The translations under genes and the position numbers were made by a program. This document shows positions 1-5,366 of a stretch of 5,366 nt of DNA, piece after piece (positions within the stretch are counted from its first letter, which is position 1; each line of letters opens with the position of its first letter). The notes under the pieces were generated by a model, which ran no database searches, was not told the DNA's origin, and saw only the letters and a list, made by a program, of their open reading frames with translations. The stretch covers positions 2,658 through 8,023 of the forward strand of contig DOCI01000281.1 in NCBI GenBank assembly GCA_003503535.1, written 5' to 3'. The stretch comes from Planctomycetaceae bacterium. Lineage in GTDB: Bacteria > Planctomycetota > Planctomycetia > Planctomycetales > Planctomycetaceae.

Positions 1-189
1 AATTTGATTCGACGACCTCATGGCAAGTGGAGTCTGCAGTTGGTGTTAGAGCCAACTGCAGATGCCCCCTTTGAAATACAGGCTGGCCTCAGTGATGCCA
101 GTCGCAAGTTGACGGAAACATGGAGTTATCTCTGTCCAATCACTCCACCATCGTATGAGTTTCCTCAGGTTTACACACGGAACGAATAA
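1..189 (+). CDS. opgG: OpgG/MdoG-like periplasmic glucan biosynthesis protein, C-terminal end (5' partial)
   Basis: Only the last 62 codons are in the window. The reading frame is open from base 1 and ends at TAA 187-189, so the gene begins to the left. The visible tail has the short beta-strand character of the OpgG/OpgD C-terminal immunoglobulin-like domain: a GKWSLQLVLEP strand, then a segment about polar contributions, then KLTETWSYLCP. From memory, E. coli OpgG ends with a very similar LTETWSY segment. In Proteobacteria OpgG is a periplasmic protein needed for the structure of osmoregulated periplasmic glucans and is encoded directly before opgH. The complete opgH downstream on the same strand is the strongest support for this call. 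A TTG at base 4 could be mistaken for a start, but it lies inside the domain and is not a real one. OpgD, the paralogue of OpgG, is the alternative; the opgH neighbour favours OpgG. Confidence 0.75.
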   Translation, partial: NLIRRPHGKWSLQLVLEPTADAPFEIQAGLSDASRKLTETWSYLCPITPPSYEFPQVYTRNE

Positions 190-233
190 GTATTTCAGAT
201 GTGAAAACAACGGATTGAACTTTCAACTCAAAC

Positions 234-237
234 AGGA
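234..237 (+). promoter_or_regulatory. Probable ribosome binding site of the small ORF
   Basis: AGGA lies 9 nt before the ATG at 247. It is a modest Shine-Dalgarno match. It matters because it is one of the few arguments that the unrecognised small ORF is translated on its own initiation site. Confidence 0.35.
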
Positions 238-246
238 TCCAGAATC

Positions 247-522
247 ATGAGCAAAACATCGCTTTCACTCGCTGCAGTTCCCGATAGTTACAAATCTGAA
301 CAAAAAACCGAGGACCGCCGTGCCGACGCAGTGGTCGTACGACGTGCTGTAATGGTCGTGCCCTTGGAATCAATTTGCGCCTTCCGCCACGCTCATCCAT
401 TCCGACTTGTCTGGTGGTTGCGCGCAGATGGATGGCAGCAGGTCACTGCTGTGCAATTTCGTCGTGTGCGTCAAACCTTCATCTATCTGGGGCTGGGTAG
501 TTTTGCTGGAGAAAAATCGTGA
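247..522 (+). CDS. Small unrecognised basic protein between opgG and opgH, coupled to opgH
   Basis: I do not recognise this 91-residue product. It starts at ATG 247 behind an AGGA, 57 nt after the opgG stop. It is in the same frame as opgG but separated from it by TAA 187-189 and TGA 202-204. Its TGA (520-522) shares a base with the opgH ATG at 522, the usual arrangement of a translationally coupled operon gene. The N-terminal 30 residues are polar (Ser, Lys, Glu, Asp). The rest is Arg- and Val-rich, with a WW pair at 56-57, another Trp at 63, and FRRVRQTFIYLGLGSF at 71-86. By count it has 14 Lys/Arg against 8 Asp/Glu. There is no signal peptide and no convincing membrane helix. It could be a cytoplasmic partner or regulator of OpgH, or a leader ORF that only sets opgH translation. 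The overlapping ORFs in other frames (407-796 plus, 370-747 minus) look weaker because they run into the opgH coding sequence or lack a start context. Confidence 0.5.
   Translation: MSKTSLSLAAVPDSYKSEQKTEDRRADAVVVRRAVMVVPLESICAFRHAHPFRLVWWLRADGWQQVTAVQFRRVRQTFIYLGLGSFAGEKS
508..511 (+). promoter_or_regulatory. Ribosome binding site of opgH inside the small ORF
   Basis: GGAG followed by an A-run lies 7 nt before GTG 519 and 10 nt before ATG 522. Both spacings are workable, so the site does not settle which codon is used. It lies within the last codons of the small ORF, so ribosomes finishing that ORF would terminate on top of the opgH start. Confidence 0.55.
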
Positions 523-2534
523 TGGAATCCTCTGCAAAATCGAGTCACCAGATTCGTCAAACTCGCTTAGCACTGCTGATTGTCTCTTTGTATTCGACAA
601 TCCTGTTAATGGCGCCGTTTGTCTATGCGATCTCACGCAATGGGGTCTCGTCGTTGGAGTCTGTCTCGACAGTCTTATTTGCGATGCTGTCGTTCTGGGT
701 CTCGCTTGGATTCTGGAACGCCTTTTTTGGCTACCGGAAAATGTCACGGCTCAAAAGAAGCGAATCTGCTTCAAAGCGGAAATCGATCTCCCTTGAAGTG
801 CAGGAGCAGACAAAAACCGCCATTTTGATGCCGATCTATAATGAAGATCCGGAAGCGGTCATTGCCCGCCTGCATGCGATCATACAATCACTGCGAAAAG
901 TGAATGCAGAAAGCGGTTTTGAGATTTTTGTCCTGAGTGATACAACCAATCCGGATATCGCTTTACGCGAAGAACTGGTCTGGTCCCAATATCTGGAGCG
1001 ATTCAAACCGTCCGTCAATATTTATTATCGGCGACGTCTAAAAAATGCTCAGCGGAAAGCCGGGAATATAGCAGACTTTTGCGAGCGTTGGGGAACGAGT
1101 TACGACTTCATGCTCGTCCTTGATGCCGATAGCGTGATGGCTGGTGAAACCATTGTCGAAATGGTTAGGCGTATGGCAGCCGATCCCAAACTGGGAATCC
1201 TGCAGGTCTCTCCCCGTCCATTTAATCGACATTCTTTATTCGCCCGACTCCAGCAATTCTCTGCTGCTGCATACGGTCCACTCTGCGTGCGGGGATTCTG
1301 TTCCTGGACAGGAGTGGATGGAAACTATTGGGGACACAATGCATTAATCCGCATTCGTCCGTTTATCGATCATTGTCATTTGCCGATTCTGCCTGGGCCT
1401 CGTCCGTTAGGCGGAGAGATTCTCAGCCACGATTTTGTCGAAGCCGCTTTGATGCGGAGAGCCGGTTGGAAAGTTCGCGTCGCTGCCGATCTTGAGGGAA
1501 GCTACGAAGAATGCCCCACAACATTGGCTGACTATGTCCAACGCGATCAGCGATGGTGTCAGGGAAATATGCAGCACGCACGACTGGTCGTCAGTGAAGG
1601 TTTCCATCCTTTGAGCCGGGTGCACTTTGCAATGGGCGTGATGTCGTACATTGCTTCACCGCTGTGGCTGACATTTATGCTCGTTACATTTCTTTCGCAG
1701 TATCTCGAATCGTTTCATACTGGCGCAACAGTCTCTGCCAGTTATGTGATGGCCTGCATGTTTGGTATTTTTGCAGTAACAATGGGATTGCTGCTCGTTC
1801 CAAAATTCATGGGGCTGTCTTGCCTGTTTCGTGATCGCAAACAGGTGACTCAGTTTGGAGGTCCACTCGCGTTAACCGTTAGTGTTTTTTTGGAGATCTT
1901 TTTCTCCGTTCTGCTCGCCCCGGTGATGGCTTACTATCACAGCCGTTTTGTCTTGATGACATTGATGGGCCGAACGGTTTCCTGGAATTCGCAGCAGCGT
2001 GAAGAAACTCGAGTCTCCGCAAAGGATGCCTGGTCGATGCACTGGGATGTGTTTGCGTTCTATGGCTTACTGGGGATCTTGGTTGCCAGCCTGGCACCAC
2101 AAATGTTGCCCTGGTTTGCTCCGATTCTAGTCGGCCCTTTGCTCGTCGTTCCATTTGCGATGATCCTGGGCAGTGCTCGTTTCGGTCGCTGGTTAACAAA
2201 ACATCAATGGCTCCTGATTCCAGAGGAGCAGGCTGAATCACCACTGCTCAAGTCGATGCAAGAAGTCCTGAATGATTTTGAGCAGCATCCTGTTGTGAAA
2301 ACCGGTGAAGATATATTCGAGTCGGTATTGCGGGATATCAACAGAACGACAATGCATCTGCGAATTGCCGAAGCAACCAATTGCCTGGCACCTGAAGATC
2401 AGGAAAAGGATATTGAACTCGAATTACTGGTCAACCGTAGCGACCTGCTGAATGCACCCATCGAAGTTCGTCGTAGAATCCTGACAGATGCGAAGACATT
2501 CAATCGATTGGCTGCCAGTTTTCAGCAGGTGTGA
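522..2534 (+). CDS. opgH: OpgH/MdoH glucans biosynthesis glucosyltransferase, short N-terminus form
   Basis: This is an inner-membrane family 2 glycosyltransferase. By family knowledge it polymerises glucose from UDP-glucose into the linear beta-1,2-glucan backbone of periplasmic glucans and helps move it across the membrane. Residues are numbered from GTG 519. Two helices at about 16-37 and 51-71 come first. The cytoplasmic GT-A domain (about 97-360) follows, with TAILMPIYNEDPEAV at its start, FVLSDTTNPDI at 137-147, the metal-binding DAD at 202-204, YWGHNALIR at 270-278, the catalytic-base motif SHDFVEAALMRRAGW at 303-317, and RDQRW at 342-346. Further helices lie at about 370-395, 407-428, 450-472 and 511-550. 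The LIPEE motif at 566-570 opens the cytoplasmic tail. All motifs match E. coli OpgH closely. The protein is about 670 residues against about 847 in E. coli; the missing part is the N-terminal cytoplasmic region. An in-frame TAG at 498-500 rules out a longer start. GTG 519 and ATG 522 are both possible; ATG is preferred for its TGATG overlap with the small ORF. Confidence 0.95.
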   Translation: MESSAKSSHQIRQTRLALLIVSLYSTILLMAPFVYAISRNGVSSLESVSTVLFAMLSFWVSLGFWNAFFGYRKMSRLKRSESASKRKSISLEVQEQTKTAILMPIYNEDPEAVIARLHAIIQSLRKVNAESGFEIFVLSDTTNPDIALREELVWSQYLERFKPSVNIYYRRRLKNAQRKAGNIADFCERWGTSYDFMLVLDADSVMAGETIVEMVRRMAADPKLGILQVSPRPFNRHSLFARLQQFSAAAYGPLCVRGFCSWTGVDGNYWGHNALIRIRPFIDHCHLPILPGPRPLGGEILSHDFVEAALMRRAGWKVRVAADLEGSYEECPTTLADYVQRDQRWCQGNMQHARLVVSEGFHPLSRVHFAMGVMSYIASPLWLTFMLVTFLSQYLESFHTGATVSASYVMACMFGIFAVTMGLLLVPKFMGLSCLFRDRKQVTQFGGPLALTVSVFLEIFFSVLLAPVMAYYHSRFVLMTLMGRTVSWNSQQREETRVSAKDAWSMHWDVFAFYGLLGILVASLAPQMLPWFAPILVGPLLVVPFAMILGSARFGRWLTKHQWLLIPEEQAESPLLKSMQEVLNDFEQHPVVKTGEDIFESVLRDINRTTMHLRIAEATNCLAPEDQEKDIELELLVNRSDLLNAPIEVRRRILTDAKTFNRLAASFQQV

Positions 2535-2538
2535 CGTT

Positions 2539-4050
2539 TTATTTCTCACCAAAGGCACGGACCTGATACAGTGGTAAGTGTCGGTAATAAACTTCGAGAG
2601 TCATTACCGAGAGGCAGGTTTGATAGAGTCGTCCACCGCGGTTGGAGTGGGGATCGGTCGCATCCCAACTCCCGACTTCCGGGCCTGAACGAACCTGAGA
2701 TCTGACCAGCCATTCCCGCATTTCCTGATTCCAGGTGGTCCAGACATTACCTCCGAGATGATGCATAATCTGGGTGGCGTAATAGTTGTAGTAAATATTC
2801 TCTTTGCTGGGACCCGTCTGACTGATCAAGCTGGCTCCCTGTCGTAATACAGGATGTTCCCGCCCCCAACCCAGATACATGCGGCAAAGCAGGCCGATGG
2901 CACTGGTCGAAGATTTCGGGCCCTGGCCGGGGAGATAGCCATACTGACTGCCCTCGGCTCTCTGGCAGGCATCGAGTAAGTCTTCGGAAGTCGTGAAACC
3001 AATCTCGGAAAAACGGAGCCCGGCTGTCTGGCCACTTTTAAGTGCCATCACCATCCAACCCGTCACCGACAAGTCCCCGACTTCTTCCGGCTTATAGCGC
3101 CAGCCTCCAACTTCACGATTGCGAATGCGAACAATGTATTCTAGAGATCCCTGTGCGTATGTGCGGAGTGTTCGATCACGTGTCATGCCGTAAGCTTCGC
3201 AGAGTGCGATGGCAGCCAGAGCATGCGCATACATCACATGATTTCCACCCGGCACATCCGTTTTGTCGGCTCCGGTTCGACCTCGAAAATCAATCCCTTC
3301 GCGAACTTCCGCACCTTGAGAGATTAAAAACTGGAGTCCCTGATCGACGACCTTGCTGTATTCTCCCGGCTCTGTATGCACATGACCGGCTCCCAGAAAA
3401 GCCATTAAAGCCATGGCGGTGGCACCAATCGGGCAATCCCGCAAACTACCCGCTTGATGATCGGAATGCTTATCTTCAGGTCTGCGATGATCGAAGCTCC
3501 AACTGCCATCTTTCCGCTGACGATCTGCCAACCACTTCAAACCCCGTTCGACTGCTTTTTCGCTTTGCTCGGTCCCGCCAAAGAGTTTGATCATTTCACT
3601 CCGGGAAGCTGCAGAGCGTCCACCGAGATGAGACGTGATATCGAGTTCAGGAATCTTGACCAAAACCTCATCGGTCGGTGTGCCGTTGTCGGACTCGGTT
3701 CGCATCATGTTGAGTTCAGGAGCGCCTCCTGGAGTTGTTGAAATCTGCCTGGTCACCAGATCGAACTGAGCTTCATCGACCTCAACGTTCAGCTCGGCCA
3801 GATCAGGAATATCATCCAGCAGTTCCACTTCGTCTTCGGAATACTCGACAATCGCCGAAAGGTATTCTTCCGGGCTTGGAATCTGGAAAACGATCAATGC
3901 CATGAAAATCAGCAGGAGAGTATGCAAGACGAGACTCAAAGCAAAGCCGCTGACCAGAAACCGATCCAGCAACCCCGGCCTGGATTCCGGGATTTGGTTG
4001 TCGGAGTCGATTAAGACCTCCACTTTCACGTTTGCTTGTGGTGGCTTCAT
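2539..4050 (-). CDS. Membrane-anchored prenyltransferase/squalene-oxidase-repeat protein
   Basis: The product is 503 residues from ATG 4050. Residues are numbered from that ATG. One hydrophobic helix (about 32-57) follows a short N-terminal tail containing Arg and is followed by a strongly acidic stretch (about 60-97). This predicts a signal anchor with the large C-terminal part outside the cytoplasm. A low-complexity linker runs to about 150. From about 165 come alpha/alpha-toroid repeats: a good QW-type motif RGLKWLADRQRKDGSW at 169-184, IGATAMALMAFLGAG at 208-222, VTGWMVMALKSG at 329-340, and a C-terminal GRLYQTCLSVMTLEVYYRH at 473-491. The DxDD catalytic acid motif of squalene-hopene cyclases is not visible, nor is the GCGEQ thioester of complement/macroglobulin proteins, so enzymatic cyclase activity is doubtful. 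Many planctomycetes encode such proteins with no assigned function. A TTG start at 4077 would add nine residues but falls inside a possible terminator, so ATG 4050 is preferred; neither has a clear ribosome binding site. Confidence 0.88.
   Translation of the reverse strand: MKPPQANVKVEVLIDSDNQIPESRPGLLDRFLVSGFALSLVLHTLLLIFMALIVFQIPSPEEYLSAIVEYSEDEVELLDDIPDLAELNVEVDEAQFDLVTRQISTTPGGAPELNMMRTESDNGTPTDEVLVKIPELDITSHLGGRSAASRSEMIKLFGGTEQSEKAVERGLKWLADRQRKDGSWSFDHRRPEDKHSDHQAGSLRDCPIGATAMALMAFLGAGHVHTEPGEYSKVVDQGLQFLISQGAEVREGIDFRGRTGADKTDVPGGNHVMYAHALAAIALCEAYGMTRDRTLRTYAQGSLEYIVRIRNREVGGWRYKPEEVGDLSVTGWMVMALKSGQTAGLRFSEIGFTTSEDLLDACQRAEGSQYGYLPGQGPKSSTSAIGLLCRMYLGWGREHPVLRQGASLISQTGPSKENIYYNYYATQIMHHLGGNVWTTWNQEMREWLVRSQVRSGPEVGSWDATDPHSNRGGRLYQTCLSVMTLEVYYRHLPLYQVRAFGEK
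2581..2610. repeat. Perfect 8-bp inverted repeat just past the opgH stop
   Basis: TCGGTAAT at 2581-2588 and ATTACCGA at 2603-2610 pair over 8 bp around a 14-nt loop, 47 nt after the opgH stop and inside the 3' end of the convergent gene. No T-run follows on either strand, so it is not a standard intrinsic terminator. On the minus strand it encodes part of a segment (SVMTLEVYYR) that looks conserved for protein reasons, so the pairing may be chance. Confidence 0.25.
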
Positions 4051-4170
4051 ATTATTCAGCTGTTGGAATGAATTCAAAAAAATACGGCCTAGAATTGCCC
4101 GTATTGATGTCTCTTGAATTATTATTAGACAGTACGTATCGGTTTAGAATACGCATTCTTCATAAAATTG
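4051..4170. other. AT-rich intergenic region upstream of the prenyltransferase-repeat gene
   Basis: This 120-nt gap lies between two minus-strand genes. On the minus strand it holds, in order, a TAATAAT (plus 4121-4127) that could be a -10 element with only a poor -35 match, then the hairpin and T-run at 4105-4076, then 25 nt to the ATG. No good Shine-Dalgarno sequence precedes the ATG at 4050. The length and base composition suggest the gene has its own promoter here, but I cannot place it firmly. Confidence 0.35.
4076..4105 (-). terminator. Candidate intrinsic terminator or attenuator after the DHS-family gene
   Basis: Read on the minus strand, AATACGG and CCGTATT form a perfect 7-bp stem (plus coordinates 4099-4105 and 4081-4087) around an 11-nt loop, followed at once by five more T residues (4080-4076). 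The layout fits an intrinsic terminator, but the stem is short with only three G-C pairs, so it would be weak. It lies 66 nt past the DHS-family stop and 25 nt before the next ATG. It could end the upstream transcript or reduce read-through into the prenyltransferase-repeat gene. Confidence 0.4.
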
Positions 4171-5274
4171 TCACTCCGATTTCCCAATTCTCTCAAATAA
4201 CGCTTTTGAGAGCAGTGGCAGAACAGCCGTCGCGTCACAGTACACTTCAGCAAAACGGCCACCCTCGTGCGGGGGAACAAATTTCCCCCAGCTGACCCCT
4301 TCCGAGTACGTGCAACCAGACAGTCCACCCCAGTGGACAGGTTCCGGGCAGATTCTTACGCCGTACTTGAAGCGGGGAGCCTCCAGTTTTGTCCCAACGC
4401 GGTTATTCGTAATGTCGACATAGGGTCCCACTTGTTGCGACCAGTTTCGAGGAACTCCGCCGCCAATTGTAAAGATACCGATTTCTTCACTCGACTGAAT
4501 AAATCTCGCATACTGCTGCAAATCCAGGAATGGATTGAACGGAGCCATTTCGCGGAAGACTTCGTCGGAAGTCATTTTTGAGGGATCCTGTCCGTTTTTC
4601 TCGAAGGCATTTTTCATGGCCCAGGTCGAAACATCCAGTCCGATTTCACTGTCAGTAAAAGCCGGAATAAACACGGGAACATTTTTCTGATAGGCACTCC
4701 GCAGAATGCCGGGGCCTTCATCGAGTCGTTCGAGTTCTTCGCCAAGAGCCCGGCACAATCTGGCAGAGGACCACATGCCGTCTTCCGGTTGAGAATCGTT
4801 GAGCACTTTCCGCACAACAGCTTCGACATTGTTCAGATTCGATTCCATTTCGAGCGTATCGTAAATTCGATTGTAGCCCTGCTCGAACAGTGTTTCATCG
4901 GATTTCGTCGGATCATAGCGATAGTGCGTCAAGCCGATCGATTCCGTCAGACCGTGGGCGATTAAGGCTCCCGTTGCGACAACGGCCTGGACAATGCCCC
5001 GGTCGATCAGTTCGCAAAAGATCTGTCCCTGCTTGGCGACCGTCATCGCACCCGAGAGAGTCATGACCACGGCACACTTCTCGTTTTTGGCCATCTCTTC
5101 AAGCACTTCAAACGCCTGACCGAGTTGTCGTCCAGCGAAAGCCGTGTTCGACATCGCATGCAGTAATTCGGCAAATGTGTTTGTTTTATTCAAATCAATC
5201 GGCTGCAACGGAACCAGTCCATCGCTGCGTCCATCATGTAAATGCCGATTTTGTCCGGGACAATGTGAATCCAT
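4171..5274 (-). CDS. Deoxyhypusine synthase family protein (bacterial DHS-like)
   Basis: The product has 367 residues from ATG 5274, numbered from there. It is a cytosolic NAD-dependent enzyme family that moves the aminobutyl group of spermidine to a lysine (eIF5A in eukaryotes) or, in bacterial members, to small amines. Visible family segments are TLSGAMTVAKQG at 72-83, VVATGALIAHGLTESIG at 98-114, YDPTKSDETLFEQGYNRIYD at 120-139, NVPVFIPAFTDSEIG at 198-212, FTIGGGVPRNW at 268-278 and EGVSWGKF at 325-332. Lys331 in SWGK aligns with human Lys329, the residue that carries the enzyme-imine intermediate, and Glu325 aligns with Glu323. Against human DHS as I remember it, the His pair after GGGV is replaced by Asn-Trp and the aspartates of FDGSDSGA by Trp and Leu. 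Bacteria lack eIF5A, so the true product may be a polyamine such as homospermidine or another amine conjugate. A TTG directly before the ATG (5277) is an alternative start. The first 18 residues, rich in His and with one Cys, precede the usual domain. Confidence 0.92.
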   Translation of the reverse strand: MDSHCPGQNRHLHDGRSDGLVPLQPIDLNKTNTFAELLHAMSNTAFAGRQLGQAFEVLEEMAKNEKCAVVMTLSGAMTVAKQGQIFCELIDRGIVQAVVATGALIAHGLTESIGLTHYRYDPTKSDETLFEQGYNRIYDTLEMESNLNNVEAVVRKVLNDSQPEDGMWSSARLCRALGEELERLDEGPGILRSAYQKNVPVFIPAFTDSEIGLDVSTWAMKNAFEKNGQDPSKMTSDEVFREMAPFNPFLDLQQYARFIQSSEEIGIFTIGGGVPRNWSQQVGPYVDITNNRVGTKLEAPRFKYGVRICPEPVHWGGLSGCTYSEGVSWGKFVPPHEGGRFAEVYCDATAVLPLLSKALFERIGKSE

Positions 5275-5345
5275 CAATCCATAACTTTCTTGAATGCAGT
5301 GAAATCAGTATTCGGAAATGTTGAGTACAAAATATTCTTGGCGAG

Positions 5346-5365
5346 CCGAGCCAGTCATGGCTCGG
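5346..5365. repeat. Perfect GC-rich palindrome upstream of the DHS-family gene
   Basis: CCGAGCCA at 5346-5353 and TGGCTCGG at 5358-5365 pair perfectly over 8 bp with a GTCA loop. The left arm is preceded by another GAGCC (5343-5347), giving a short GAGCC tandem. On the minus strand no T-run follows immediately. On the plus strand the window ends, so a terminator reading rightwards cannot be excluded. It could be a repetitive intergenic palindrome, a terminator of an unseen gene, or an operator for the DHS-family gene 72 nt away. Confidence 0.45.
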
Positions 5366-5366
5366 G

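Noticed and set aside
212..228. Short TTGAA/TTCAA inverted repeat between opgG and the small ORF
   Set aside because: The stem is 5 bp with a 2-nt loop and no T-run, too small to be a terminator and expected by chance.
370..747. 125-codon minus-strand ORF across the small ORF and opgH start
   Set aside because: It is antisense to opgH, and its composition (Ser, Thr, Arg, Gln runs) looks like a shadow of the plus-strand codons.
407..796. 129-codon plus-strand ORF overlapping the small ORF and the opgH 5' end
   Set aside because: It runs almost 280 nt into the opgH coding sequence in another frame, and the 247-522 ORF has the better start context and a proper stop-start overlap.
1879..2244. 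121-codon minus-strand ORF inside opgH
   Set aside because: It is fully antisense to conserved OpgH membrane segments and its product is Arg/Pro/Ser-rich with no recognisable features.
3042..3590. 182-codon plus-strand ORF antisense to the prenyltransferase-repeat gene
   Set aside because: It is opposite a well-supported coding region, its product is a low-complexity Pro/His/Arg/Cys-rich string with no domain, and no ribosome binding site stands out.
4110..4155. Minus-strand promoter with TAATAAT as -10
   Set aside because: The best -35 at 16-17 nt spacing (TTCTAA) matches only half of the consensus, and the region is AT-rich enough for a chance -10. It is noted in the intergenic entry but not called.
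4267..4581. 104-codon plus-strand ORF antisense to the DHS-family gene
   Set aside because: It lies opposite the conserved C-terminal catalytic region, which explains the open frame.

Overview
The window most likely comes from a planctomycete (Planctomycetaceae-type, roughly 50% GC by eye). Two things point there: a membrane-anchored prenyltransferase/squalene-oxidase-repeat protein of a kind abundant in that phylum, and a bacterial deoxyhypusine-synthase-family protein. The assignment rests on remembered protein families, not on any search.

Left half, plus strand (1-2534): an osmoregulated periplasmic glucan (OPG) synthesis operon. It starts with the last 62 codons of an opgG/mdoG-like gene. 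A 57-nt gap follows, then a small unrecognised 91-codon ORF (247-522), then a complete opgH/mdoH glucosyltransferase (522-2534). The small ORF stop and the opgH start share a base (TGATG), so the two are probably translationally coupled. By analogy with Proteobacteria, OpgH would build and export the beta-glucan backbone across the inner membrane and OpgG would act on it in the periplasm. This OpgH is shorter than the E. coli protein because it lacks the long N-terminal cytoplasmic domain, and the small ORF sits just where that domain would be encoded.

Right half, minus strand (5274-2539): a deoxyhypusine synthase family gene (5274-4171) is followed by a prenyltransferase-repeat protein gene (4050-2539). 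About 120 nt separate them, with a hairpin plus T-run that may terminate or attenuate transcription. The prenyltransferase-repeat gene converges on opgH with only 4 nt between the stop codons, so any transcript end for either gene must lie inside the other. I see no obvious pathway link between the two halves.

The right edge (5275-5366) is non-coding in view and carries a perfect 8-bp GC-rich palindrome. There are no tRNA, rRNA, CRISPR or insertion-sequence features, and no gene-free stretch longer than about 120 nt. The points most worth a second look are the small ORF inside the opg operon, the altered active site of the deoxyhypusine-synthase-like protein, and the TonB-like SxxxH membrane anchor on the prenyltransferase-repeat protein.
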